A DNA stretch of 64,000 nt. Source: Streptococcus oralis (GTDB lineage Bacteria; Bacillota; Bacilli; Lactobacillales; Streptococcaceae). This document shows positions 55,003 to 63,838 of the stretch, piece after piece. The stretch is from NCBI RefSeq assembly GCF_019334565.1, contig NZ_CP079724.1:1819001-1883000 (forward strand). Direction: 5' to 3'. The first letter of the stretch is position 1. The number at the start of each line of letters is the position of its first letter. Made by a program: the position numbers and the translations under genes. The notes beneath the pieces are model-generated. The model did no database searches. It saw only the letters and a list, made by a program, of their open reading frames with translations, and was not told the DNA's origin.

Positions 55003-57636
55003 TTATTTAGCCTCGTACCAGGTTGCCCCTTCATTTTCATCTGCGATAAGAGGAACACTGAGTTGGATGGCTTCTTCCATGGTTTGTTTCACCAGTACTT
55101 TGATGGCTGCTAGTTCTGATTTCGGAACCTCGAGGACGATTTCATCATGCACTTGTAACAGCATCTTGGTCTGATAGCCACCTTCAACTAGAGCTTTGTC
55201 TAGTTGAATCATAGCAATCTTAAGAATATCTGCTGCAGATCCCTGGATAGGGGAGTTGATAGCTGTCCGCTCTGCAAAACCACGAATGTTGAAGTTGCGC
55301 GAATTAATATCTGGCAACTCACGACGACGCTTGAAGAGAGTCTCTACATAACCCTTATCACGCGCCTCACGCACCACTTCATCCATGTAGTTTTTAATAC
55401 CTGGGAAGCGTTCAAAGTAAGTGTCAATGTAGGCTTTTGCTTCCTTACGGCTGATGCCCAGATTATTAGACAAGCCAAAGTCTGAAATCCCGTAAACCAC
55501 TCCAAAGTTAACCGCCTTGGCATTACGACGGTCGTTTGGAGTCACATCCTCAGGGCGTTCAATTCCAAAGACCCGCATGGCCGTCGAGGTATGGATATCT
55601 GCTCCCTCTTGAAAGGCCTTAATTAAGTGCTCATCTTTAGAGATATGTGCCAAGACGCGCAATTCAATCTGTGAATAGTCCGAGCTGAGCAGCACGCTAT
55701 CCTCCCACTCAGGCACAAAAGCCTTACGAATGAGACGGCCTTGTTCCAAACGAACAGGGATATTTTGCAAGTTTGGATCTACACTAGATAGACGTCCGGT
55801 CTGAGTCAAATCTTGCACGTAGCGCGTGTGGATCTTGCCATCATCCAAAATCCAGTCTTGCAAACCCATCACATAGGTAGATTGGATCTTAGCAATCTGA
55901 CGGTAGTCGAGGATTTTTTTAACAATCGGCGCAATAGGAGCTAGTCGCTCTAGCACATCCACGGCTGTCGAGTAACCTGTCTTGGTTTTCTTGGTGTATT
56001 CTAGAGGCAGACCAAGTTTTTCAAAGAGAAGGACGCCCAACTGCTTAGGAGAATTGATATTAAACTCCTCACCAGCCAGTTCATAAATCTCTTGAGTGAG
56101 TTGCTCAATGACGACCTCATTTTCAGCCTGCATTTCAAGTAGGGTTTCTTTTTTGACCTTGATCCCAGCAATTTCCATCTTAGCAAGGACAAAAGCCAGA
56201 GGTTGCTCCATGTCATAGAGAAGGTCTAACTGTCCATGTTCACTGAGTTTTTCAAGTAAAACAGGCTCAGTCTCAACCAATACAGCAACCTTGCGAGCCA
56301 AGTGCTCCAAGAATTTCTCTCTCTCAGGGATAGCTTTCTTGACACCCTTACCGTAGAAAGTCTCATCATCGACCAAGTAAGTCTGGCCATAGAGATTCGC
56401 AATGGTTGAAATTTCATTGTTCTCGACTGTCGAGAGTAAGTATTTTGCCAAACGGCTGTCAAAAGCAGGGGCATGCAGGTTCAAGCCCAAGCGATTTAAA
56501 AGAACCTTCGCTTTCTTAAAGTCATACACTTTCAGAGGTGTTTTTTCTAGAAAATTCTTGAGAATCGGCTCCTGCAAGAGCCCAAGTTTGTCTGTGGCGT
56601 AAAGTTTATCCCCGCAGGACCAGGCAAAACCAACCAAGTCATCTGTATGGTAGTTTTCCCCAAAGAGTTCAAAGTGGAAGATAGAGTCTGCGCTCAGCAT
56701 GTCTTGACTGACGTGGTCAACGATAGTGAAATCCAAACTTTCAGACGCATCCGTTGACGAAACATTCAAAGCTTGTTTGAGCTGTTTGAAGCCCATCTCA
56801 TCGTAGAATTTCCCAAGATTTTCCACATCTGGGCCATTATAGACCAAATCATCTAGTCCAATCTCAATTGGTGCCTGAGTTTCAATGGTCGCCAAGATTT
56901 TAGACAAAAAGGCTTGTTCCTTGTCATTGATGAGATTTTCCTTCATCTTAGAAGCCTTCATCCCATCGATATTTTCATAAATACCCTCGAGCGAACCATG
57001 TTCCAGCAAGAGTTTGATACCCGTCTTTTCACCGATTTTCGTGACACCAGGGATATTATCAGACTTATCCCCCATAAGAGCCTTAAGATCAATGAACTGA
57101 GCTGGTGTGAGGCCCATCTTTCCCATGAGGTAATCTGGTGTAAAGGCCTCAAACTCAGCCACACCTTTCTTGGAAATCTCTACCACCGTATGCTCATCCG
57201 TCAACTGGATCAAATCCTTATCTCCGCTAACGATTGTCACATCAAAAGAATCCTTCTCAGCCAAACGGCCTAGAGTTCCGATGATATCATCCGCTTCATA
57301 CTGGGGCAGTTCATAATGGCGAATCCCAAGATGATTTAACAACTCACGAATGAAGGGAAATTGCTCACGAAACTCATCTGGAGTTTTAGCACGGCCACCC
57401 TTGTAGTCTGCATACATCTCTGTTCGGAAAGTCGTCTTACCTGCATCAAAGGCTACCAAAACATGGCTGGGCTCAACCCGCTCTAAGACATGATTCAACA
57501 TGAGTTGAAAGCCGTAAATTGCATTGGTATGAAGGCCATTAGCATTTTTAAACCGATCCAACTGCTGATAGAGCGCAAAAAAAGCTCGAAAAGCAACAGA
57601 AGATCCATCAATTAATAATAATTTTTTCTTGTCCAT
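55003..57636 (-). CDS. polA: DNA polymerase I
   Basis: An 877-residue protein from ATG 57636 (MDKKKLLLIDGSSVAFRAFF). The 5' nuclease domain occupies 1-290 (GDKSDNIPGVTKIGEKTG), then a degenerate exonuclease-like middle domain, then the polymerase with motif A (SSDYSQIELRVLAHIS), motif B (RRNAKAVNFGVVYGISD) and motif C (LLQVHDEIVLEVP). It works in gap filling and Okazaki maturation. Two seven-base homopolymers in it are intact. In TIGR4 polA is SP_0032 as I recall, so its place beside cbpD differs. Confidence 0.96.
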   Translation of the reverse strand: MDKKKLLLIDGSSVAFRAFFALYQQLDRFKNANGLHTNAIYGFQLMLNHVLERVEPSHVLVAFDAGKTTFRTEMYADYKGGRAKTPDEFREQFPFIRELLNHLGIRHYELPQYEADDIIGTLGRLAEKDSFDVTIVSGDKDLIQLTDEHTVVEISKKGVAEFEAFTPDYLMGKMGLTPAQFIDLKALMGDKSDNIPGVTKIGEKTGIKLLLEHGSLEGIYENIDGMKASKMKENLINDKEQAFLSKILATIETQAPIEIGLDDLVYNGPDVENLGKFYDEMGFKQLKQALNVSSTDASESLDFTIVDHVSQDMLSADSIFHFELFGENYHTDDLVGFAWSCGDKLYATDKLGLLQEPILKNFLEKTPLKVYDFKKAKVLLNRLGLNLHAPAFDSRLAKYLLSTVENNEISTIANLYGQTYLVDDETFYGKGVKKAIPEREKFLEHLARKVAVLVETEPVLLEKLSEHGQLDLLYDMEQPLAFVLAKMEIAGIKVKKETLLEMQAENEVVIEQLTQEIYELAGEEFNINSPKQLGVLLFEKLGLPLEYTKKTKTGYSTAVDVLERLAPIAPIVKKILDYRQIAKIQSTYVMGLQDWILDDGKIHTRYVQDLTQTGRLSSVDPNLQNIPVRLEQGRLIRKAFVPEWEDSVLLSSDYSQIELRVLAHISKDEHLIKAFQEGADIHTSTAMRVFGIERPEDVTPNDRRNAKAVNFGVVYGISDFGLSNNLGISRKEAKAYIDTYFERFPGIKNYMDEVVREARDKGYVETLFKRRRELPDINSRNFNIRGFAERTAINSPIQGSAADILKIAMIQLDKALVEGGYQTKMLLQVHDEIVLEVPKSELAAIKVLVKQTMEEAIQLSVPLIADENEGATWYEAK

Positions 57637-57713
57637 ACACCCATTATAAAGGAAAGCAAGGAAAAATACCATCGGAAAGAGCTGAAAAACGTGGACTTGT
57701 CCCTATTTCACCA

Positions 57714-57752
57714 TAAAAAAGAAAAGGACTATTCAAATCCTTTTCTTTTATT
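57714..57752 (-). terminator. terminator of the helical-repeat surface protein gene
   Basis: GAAAAGGA / TCCTTTTC stem with a nine-base loop and a T-rich tail on the minus strand. Confidence 0.7.
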
Positions 57753-57765
57753 GATTTCATGCGAT

Positions 57766-60700
57766 TTATTTGTTTAATTTTCTCTTTGCAAATGGTAGCA
57801 AACCAAGAAGGAGACCAGCAAATCCTAGCGATGCAACTGCTGAAGCATCTTGGCTTCCTGTATTTGGAAGGAATTGTTCATCTGTTGCTGCAGGCGCTTT
57901 GTAGGTACGATCTTGTTTCGTTCCGAGAGTAGGATTTGTAGCCAAAGAAGCTTCACTGCCAGTATATTCTGGAACTTCGTTTACTGCTGGTTCAATCTTT
58001 TCAGCGTAGGCTGGAATAGTAGCCACTGCCGGAGCACCACTTTCTGCATAAACTGGAACATTTGCTAGGGCTGGGACGCCACTTTCGCCATAAACTGGAA
58101 CTTCATTTACGGCTGGAGCTCCGCTTTCTGCATAAGCTGGGACATTCGCTACGGATGGGGTTCCGCTTTCTGCATAAGCTGGAACATTCACTACGGCTGG
58201 GGCACCACTTTCTGCATAGGCTGGGATATTCGCTACAGCTGGGGTGCCACTTTCTGCATAAGGCAGAGCATTGTTTACTATTGGGGTACCACTTTCTGCA
58301 TAGACTGGGACATTCGCTACGGCTGGAGTGCCACTTTCTGCATAAGGCAGAGCATTGTTTACTATTGGGGCACCGCTTTCTCCGTAAGCTGGAACGTTCG
58401 CTACGACTGGAGCGCCACTTTCTGCATAGACTGGGACTTCATTTACAGCAGCTTCTACCGCGTTTGCACCTTGCTTGTATTCTGGCAACTCTGCAGTTGC
58501 AGCTTCTACTGCGTTCACCCCACCTTTAAAGTCTTCAATTTCAAGAACAGCTGACATGACACTACTTAGAGTCTTAATAGCATCCTCATAGTCTGCTAAA
58601 GCTTGTTGCAAGTCTTTGACTTGACTATTCTTGTCACCAGAAACTTGTAAACTTGATAATTGCGCTTTAATCTTAGCAACTTGCTCTTCTAATTTACTTA
58701 GCTCAAGTTTTTTCGCATTACTATTTTCTTCCGCAGCTTCCTTATCTGCCGCAGCGAGTTTAGCTTGGTCTTGACTTGAAAGTTGAGATTGAGTCTTTGC
58801 TTCGGCTGGTGTCACCTGATCGCTGTCTTCTGCCAATAAATCATCTAACAAGTCGGACGCTTCAATGTCGCCTTCTTCGATGGCTTTCAAGATGCCGTCC
58901 TTGCCAATCACTTCTTTAGCTGCCTTAATCGCCGCTTCCTTATCAGTGATAGTAGTATCTTTGTTGACGTCGTCTATGGTTGATTTTTCGATTTTTTCTA
59001 GGGTAGCGATTAAATCTGAGCGAACTTTGGCTGCCTCTTCCGCTGCTTCCTTGTCCGCTACAGCCAGTTTAGCTTGGTCTTGGCTTGAAAGTTGAGATTG
59101 AGTTTTTGCTTCGGCCGGTGTCACCTGATCGCTGTCTTCTGCCAAGAAATCATCTAACAAGTCAGATGCTTCAATATCTCCATCTTCGATAGCTTTCAAG
59201 ATGCCGTCCTTGCCAATCACTTCTTTAGCCGCCTTAATCGCTGCTTCCTTATCAGTGATAGTGGCATCCTTGTTGATGTCATCTATGGTTGATTTTTCAA
59301 TTTTTTCTAGGGTAGCGATTAAATCTGAGCGAACTTTTGCTGCTTCCTCCGCTGCTTCCTTGTCGGCTGTAGCGAGTTTAGCTTGGTCTTGGCTTGAAAG
59401 TTGAGATTGAGTTTTTGCTTCGGCTGGTGTTACCTGATCGCTGTCTTCTGCCAAGAAATCTGCCAACAAGTCTGACGCTTCAATATCGCCTTCTTCAATG
59501 GCTTTCAAGATAGCATCCTTGCCAATCACTTCTTTAGCCACCTTGATGGCTGCTTCCTTATCAGTGATAGTGGCATCCTTGTTGATGTCGTCGATGGTTG
59601 ATTTTTCGATACCTTCAAGGGCAGTCAACAATTCGCTGTGAGCCTTTGCTTCTGCAGCTTGCTTAGCTTCTTCCTCTTTCTTGGCTTCCTCAGCCGCTTC
59701 CTTGTCCGCTACAGCGAGTTTTGCTTGGTCTTGACTTGAGAAATCTTCTTGGCTCGTCGCTTCGGCTGGTGTCACCTGATCGCTATCCTCTGCCAAGAAG
59801 TCTTCTAACAAGTCTGAGGCGTCTAGCTCACCTTCTTCGATGGATTTCAAGATAGCGTCCTTGCCAATCACTTCTTTAGCTGCCTTGATGGCTGCTTCCT
59901 TATCAGTGATAGTGGCATCCTTGTTGATGTCATCGATAGTTGATTTTTCGTTTTTTTCTAGGGTAGCGATTAAATCTGAGCGAACTTTGGCTGCATCAAC
60001 CTGAGCCTCTTTATCAGCTTCGTCTAACTTAGCTTGATCCTCATCTGTGAATTCTGATACAGGTTCAGCTGCCGTTTTGTGCTCGCTTGTATCTGCTGGC
60101 CAGTCTACAATAACATCACCAATCTCCAAATCCTCATCTGCGATAGCCTTCAAAAGATCTTCTTTACCAATCTCTTCTTTGGCTTCTTTGATAGCCGCTT
60201 CTTTATCGGTTATTGAAGCGTCTTTTTTAATATCTTCAATTACAGCATTTTCAAGAGATTCTAGGGCTTGAACCAAAGCATCTGTCGCTTGAGACACTTG
60301 TTCTTTGGCATCTTTTTCAGCCTGGTCTAGTAGAGCCTTCTCCTCAGTAGATAATTTTTTATTAGTTTGAACTTCAGGACCTGTTACCACTGCCTTATCT
60401 TCTGCACCTTCTGGCAATTCAGCGATGATATTATCTAAGCTAAGCTCTCCAGACTCAAGAGTATCTGAAATATACATCTTACCGATATATTCCTTCACAG
60501 CTTCAGCTGCAGCCTCTTTGTCCTCAATTGCTTCCTTATCCTCAATATCACTGATCGCCTGTTCCTCAAGTTCATCCAAAGCCTTCATCAACTCTTCTTT
60601 GGTCATCTTAGCTGGATTTGTCGCACCAGGATTAGCTGGACCAGCGTTTTCTGATCCCTTTTCAGTTTGAGCACCGCTCTCCCCTTCTGCTCCAGCTTGT

Positions 60701-60837
60701 GGTTGTGCAGGAACAACTGCCTGCTCTTCTGCTTTCCCTTCATCTGCCTTAACTACTGAAGGCTGTGAAACGAGTACACTAGCACCCAATACAGCTGCAC
60801 TTGCTAAACTTGTTAAAATAACTTTCTTCTTGTCCAT
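57766..60837 (-). CDS. large LPXTG surface protein with helical repeats and a Pro/Tyr repeat stalk, family not recognised
   Basis: A 1023-residue wall protein. The signal peptide ends at about Ala31 (SVVKA). After a Pro/Gly/Glu spacer come six approximately 103-residue acidic helical units (about 80-705). Units 3-6 are near copies, each with EKSTIDDINKDATITDKEAA, KEVIGKD.ILKAIE and AEDSDQVTPAEA. A coiled-coil segment (LELSKLEEQVAKIKAQLSSL) follows, then about ten 14-residue units VP.Y.ESG.P.V.N plus two degenerate ones, then LPNTG, a hydrophobic helix and KRKLNK. I cannot name a family for the long units. The rod-like design suggests a fibrous adhesin or a ligand-binding M-like protein. Promoter at 60870-60898; no co-transcribed gene. 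Confidence 0.8.
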   Translation of the reverse strand: MDKKKVILTSLASAAVLGASVLVSQPSVVKADEGKAEEQAVVPAQPQAGAEGESGAQTEKGSENAGPANPGATNPAKMTKEELMKALDELEEQAISDIEDKEAIEDKEAAAEAVKEYIGKMYISDTLESGELSLDNIIAELPEGAEDKAVVTGPEVQTNKKLSTEEKALLDQAEKDAKEQVSQATDALVQALESLENAVIEDIKKDASITDKEAAIKEAKEEIGKEDLLKAIADEDLEIGDVIVDWPADTSEHKTAAEPVSEFTDEDQAKLDEADKEAQVDAAKVRSDLIATLEKNEKSTIDDINKDATITDKEAAIKAAKEVIGKDAILKSIEEGELDASDLLEDFLAEDSDQVTPAEATSQEDFSSQDQAKLAVADKEAAEEAKKEEEAKQAAEAKAHSELLTALEGIEKSTIDDINKDATITDKEAAIKVAKEVIGKDAILKAIEEGDIEASDLLADFLAEDSDQVTPAEAKTQSQLSSQDQAKLATADKEAAEEAAKVRSDLIATLEKIEKSTIDDINKDATITDKEAAIKAAKEVIGKDGILKAIEDGDIEASDLLDDFLAEDSDQVTPAEAKTQSQLSSQDQAKLAVADKEAAEEAAKVRSDLIATLEKIEKSTIDDVNKDTTITDKEAAIKAAKEVIGKDGILKAIEEGDIEASDLLDDLLAEDSDQVTPAEAKTQSQLSSQDQAKLAAADKEAAEENSNAKKLELSKLEEQVAKIKAQLSSLQVSGDKNSQVKDLQQALADYEDAIKTLSSVMSAVLEIEDFKGGVNAVEAATAELPEYKQGANAVEAAVNEVPVYAESGAPVVANVPAYGESGAPIVNNALPYAESGTPAVANVPVYAESGTPIVNNALPYAESGTPAVANIPAYAESGAPAVVNVPAYAESGTPSVANVPAYAESGAPAVNEVPVYGESGVPALANVPVYAESGAPAVATIPAYAEKIEPAVNEVPEYTGSEASLATNPTLGTKQDRTYKAPAATDEQFLPNTGSQDASAVASLGFAGLLLGLLPFAKRKLNK
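57960..58445 (-). repeat. 42-bp coding repeats (14-residue Pro/Tyr/Ser/Gly units)
   Basis: Ten units with ESG and two degenerate ones, encoding VP.Y.ESG.P.V.N. They alternate N-V-P and N-A-L-P types, which implies duplication of two-unit blocks. Confidence 0.85.
58725..60600 (-). repeat. six approximately 310-bp coding repeats (helical units)
   Basis: Four downstream copies are almost the same; the two first copies are divergent. One copy carries an extra Lys/Glu/Ala stretch (AKKEEEAKQAAEAKA). Confidence 0.85.
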
Positions 60838-60869
60838 TAGACAAAGCCCCTTTTATAATTTTTAATGTT

Positions 60870-60898
60870 ATTATATTATACTATTTAAAGAACGTCAA
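60870..60898 (-). promoter_or_regulatory. promoter of the helical-repeat surface protein
   Basis: TTGACG (complement 60893-60898), 17-bp spacer, TATAAT (60870-60875); a second TATAAT overlaps at 60875-60880. Confidence 0.7.
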
Positions 60899-60953
60899 CT
60901 AATTCGATATCCATTTTAAAATTTTATGAACAAGAAGAAAGCTTGTATGATGT

Positions 60954-62075
60954 TTAAGAAACACTTCCTATCCTTACCCCATCACTGTCTAGTCTGTAGC
61001 CATCAATAATCGTATTAACAGCTAAGGCTCCCGAAGCATCGACATAGTAATGTTTACCCGAGACTTGGAACCATTGACTAGCTTTCATCCGGCCAGATTC
61101 CTCTAAGTAATACCAAGTTCCCTTGTCTTTAAGCCATCCCGTCTGCATCTCACCCGAAGCCTTTAGATAATACCAGTGAGAGTCATCCTTAATCCAGCCA
61201 GTTGACATGGCCCCATTTTCTTTTAAATGATACCAATTGCCATTAACTTTTTTCCATCCTGTCGCCAGCTTACCATTCTCTCGGTAATACCAACTCCCTC
61301 CTTCTTTTTTCCAGCCTTTCTCTGTATTGCTTAACTTTGTATACTGCACATATCTTCTAGCACCACTGTAGGATAGATAACCGAGCCACTTATAACCGTC
61401 CTTTTCAATAATCTGGTCATAGCTTACACTCTCACCAGCATAATAGTAGTCAATAACTTGTCCTGTACTTGACGGTTGGTCCATAATAGGCGATTTCCCC
61501 GTGAATACTATTGTCCCGCTGGACGGAAGCTCTGAGTTACGAGAACCCTCACTCACACTATGGTTAGCGGATAAATCCCTGAAATGAATAAAACCTGTCA
61601 TCGAACTAGCCTTGACTTTTCGACGGTTATACTTTTCTCGAACCCCATAGTTATATTCTTCGATCTCAATCGTATCCCCTGATACATTTGATACCCAGGC
61701 CACGTGCCCATAATAACCTTCTGTCGACCATGCAATAGCCCCAACTTCTGGCTTAGTATCCACACGGTAGCCTTCTCGCCTTGCACGATGTCCCCATTCA
61801 TTCGCATTTCCGTAGGCAGGGGGAATCTCAAAGCCATTTACACTACTCAAACGAAAGGCCGCAAAAGAGGTACACTGGCGAGAATACATCCGCCACTGAT
61901 CGATTTCAACACTACCATTTTTGTAGTGAAGCGGATAGTCATCTCCACGCGCTACACTATCAGCTTGAACCGATTCTCCACCAAACAAAAAGGTACTTGT
62001 AACAAACAAAGTAGCCAGCCCTACACTCAACTGAGTACATCTACTCTTCTTAACTCCTGATTTAAAAAACGTCAT
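60954..62075 (-). CDS. cbpD: choline-binding murein hydrolase CbpD-like (CHAP, SH3b, choline-binding repeats)
   Basis: A 373-residue secreted protein with a signal peptide (cleavage near QA|DS, about 39). The CHAP amidase/endopeptidase domain shows its Cys in YSRQCTSFAAF and its His in GYYGHVAWVSN. One SH3b domain (GTIVFTGKSPIMDQPSSTGQ ... GYKWLGYLSYSG) follows, then about five choline-binding repeats of the GW..(W/H)YYL..G type. Pneumococcal CbpD has two SH3b domains and is longer (about 448 from memory), so this is a shorter form. CbpD is the fratricin released in competence to lyse non-competent siblings. A variant com-box lies upstream. Neighbours veg and dnaB match the TIGR4 order. Confidence 0.9.
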   Translation of the reverse strand: MTFFKSGVKKSRCTQLSVGLATLFVTSTFLFGGESVQADSVARGDDYPLHYKNGSVEIDQWRMYSRQCTSFAAFRLSSVNGFEIPPAYGNANEWGHRARREGYRVDTKPEVGAIAWSTEGYYGHVAWVSNVSGDTIEIEEYNYGVREKYNRRKVKASSMTGFIHFRDLSANHSVSEGSRNSELPSSGTIVFTGKSPIMDQPSSTGQVIDYYYAGESVSYDQIIEKDGYKWLGYLSYSGARRYVQYTKLSNTEKGWKKEGGSWYYRENGKLATGWKKVNGNWYHLKENGAMSTGWIKDDSHWYYLKASGEMQTGWLKDKGTWYYLEESGRMKASQWFQVSGKHYYVDASGALAVNTIIDGYRLDSDGVRIGSVS

Positions 62076-62122
62076 TCATTCTCCTTAATAATATAAATTT
62101 CCGAGGTTACCCTCGTTTATAC

Positions 62123-62130
62123 TATTCGGG
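62123..62130 (-). promoter_or_regulatory. variant ComX box (cin-box) of cbpD
   Basis: CCCGAATA on the minus strand, 48 bp before the start codon. The late-competence consensus is TACGAATA, so the CGAATA core is kept and the first two bases differ. A CGAGG / CCTCG hairpin lies just downstream in the leader. Confidence 0.5.
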
Positions 62131-62135
62131 AGAAA

Positions 62136-62166
62136 AAGAAAAAAGTGAGCAAAGCTCACTTCATTT
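62136..62166 (-). terminator. terminator of dnaB-veg
   Basis: AAGTGAGC / GCTCACTT stem, TTT loop, TTTTTTCTTTTT tail on the minus strand. Confidence 0.8.
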
Positions 62167-62174
62167 TAGGATTC

Positions 62175-62441
62175 TTAGTCTAGATAGCGAATCAAGTTCT
62201 TTTCTGTCAAGATATCTGAGTAGGTAAAGGATTCAACGTAGACATTGGCTTGTTTGTCTCCTTCAACATCCCCAAATTCAACGATAAATAGAGATGGATA
62301 AACCTCAATTAGCTTACCCAATCTATTTTTTTGGCGCTTACGGCCATTTTCCAAAGTCATTTCAACGACTTGTCCCTCATGCGCCTTGATCTCTTCTTTG
62401 ATTTTTTTCATCTTGGCTACATCTGTAAATGCATCTGACAT
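62175..62441 (-). CDS. veg: Veg family protein
   Basis: An 88-residue protein: MSDAFTDVAKMKKIKEEIKA, a central G.....M..E.GR(K/R)... core and VYPSLFIVEF. Veg is a small conserved Firmicutes protein, linked in Bacillus to biofilm matrix gene expression. AGGGAGG precedes the ATG, which directly follows the dnaB stop, so both are probably one transcript. Confidence 0.92.
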   Translation of the reverse strand: MSDAFTDVAKMKKIKEEIKAHEGQVVEMTLENGRKRQKNRLGKLIEVYPSLFIVEFGDVEGDKQANVYVESFTYSDILTEKNLIRYLD

Positions 62442-62442
62442 C

Positions 62443-63795
62443 TTATGCCTCCCTCTTTGAGATACTTGAAAATTTATTGTATTCTTTTTGGAAAATCAAT
62501 TCCACCGTTCCACGAGCTCCACTACGGTTTTTCTCGATGATAACCTCAACCTTGTTATTTGGAATTCCTTCCTCTTCTTCACCCGCACGATCGTAGTAGT
62601 CGTCACGGTATAGAAAGGCTACGATATCCGCATCCTGCTCGATAGAACCCGATTCACGAATATCAGACAAGACTGGTCTCTTATCCTGACGCTGTTCCAC
62701 TCCACGAGATAACTGACTAAGAGCAATGACTGGAACCTTTAGCTCTTTAGCTAGGATTTTTAACTGACGAGAAATTTCAGAGACTTCTTGTTGGCGGTTC
62801 TCACGACCAGTCCCTGTAATAAGCTGTAGGTAGTCGATCAAAATCAATCCTAGATTGCCCGTTTCTTGAGCTAGTTTGCGTGAGCGCGAACGAATTTCCG
62901 TGATCCGAATCCCTGGCGTATCATCAATATAGATACTCGCGTTGGCTAGATTCCCTTGGGCAATGGTATACTTTTGCCACTCCTCATCAGTCAATTGACC
63001 CGTACGGATAGAATGAGACTCCACCAAACCTTCTGCTGCCAACATACGGTCTACTAGGCTTTCTGCACCCATTTCCAGTGAAAAGATGGCAACCGTCTTG
63101 TCCAACTTGGTCCCGATGTTCTGAGCAATATTTAAGGCAAAGGCTGTCTTACCAACCGCTGGACGCGCCGCTAGGATAATCAGCTCCTCCTCGTGGAGAC
63201 CTGTCGTCATATGGTCCAAATCACGATAGCCTGTAGCAATACCTGTGATATCCGTTGTTTGTTGTGACCGAACTTCTAGATTCCCAAAGTTGATATTCAG
63301 AATATCTCGAATATTCTTGAACCCACTACGATTGGCGTTTTCACTTACATCAATGAGCCCCTTTTCAGCCTGCGCAATGATTTCATCTACAGGCTTAGAA
63401 GCTTCATAGGCTTGGTTGACAGACTCTGTCAACTTGGAAATCAAGCGACGTAGCATAGCCTTTTCTGCAACAATTTTAGCATAATACTCCGCATTAGCTG
63501 AAGTTGGTACTGAGTTGACAATTTCAACAAGATAGGACAATCCACCAATATTTTGCAGATCTCCTTGGCTATCCAAAATCGTCCGAACTGTTGTTGCATC
63601 AATCGCTTCTCCACGATCCGACAAGTCTACCATCGCTTGGAAAATCAACCGATGAGCATACTTAAAGAAGTCACGAGAATCAATGTATTCTCGGACAAAA
63701 ACGAGCTTACTCTCATCTATAAAAATAGCCCCCAGAACAGATTGTTCTGCTAAAATATCCTGAGGTTGAACTCGCAGTTCCTCTACTTCTGCCAT
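62443..63795 (-). CDS. dnaB: replicative DNA helicase DnaB
   Basis: A 450-residue hexameric helicase. The N-terminal helical domain (QDILAEQSVLGAIFIDESKL) is followed by a RecA-like domain with Walker A AARPAVGKTAFALNIAQNIG, LILIDYLQLI (Walker B) and DIRESGSIEQDADIV. It unwinds DNA at the fork. It follows rplI directly and is transcribed with veg. Some streptococcal annotations call it dnaC. Confidence 0.96.
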   Translation of the reverse strand: MAEVEELRVQPQDILAEQSVLGAIFIDESKLVFVREYIDSRDFFKYAHRLIFQAMVDLSDRGEAIDATTVRTILDSQGDLQNIGGLSYLVEIVNSVPTSANAEYYAKIVAEKAMLRRLISKLTESVNQAYEASKPVDEIIAQAEKGLIDVSENANRSGFKNIRDILNINFGNLEVRSQQTTDITGIATGYRDLDHMTTGLHEEELIILAARPAVGKTAFALNIAQNIGTKLDKTVAIFSLEMGAESLVDRMLAAEGLVESHSIRTGQLTDEEWQKYTIAQGNLANASIYIDDTPGIRITEIRSRSRKLAQETGNLGLILIDYLQLITGTGRENRQQEVSEISRQLKILAKELKVPVIALSQLSRGVEQRQDKRPVLSDIRESGSIEQDADIVAFLYRDDYYDRAGEEEEGIPNNKVEVIIEKNRSGARGTVELIFQKEYNKFSSISKREA

Positions 63796-63838
63796 CCGAC
63801 TTTCCTTCCTTTTACAATCTTGTCAAGAAGTTGTAAAC

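Noticed and set aside
57960..60600. CRISPR-like periodic repeats
   Set aside because: The 42-bp and approximately 310-bp periodicities are in-frame coding repeats without unique spacers, and there are no cas genes.
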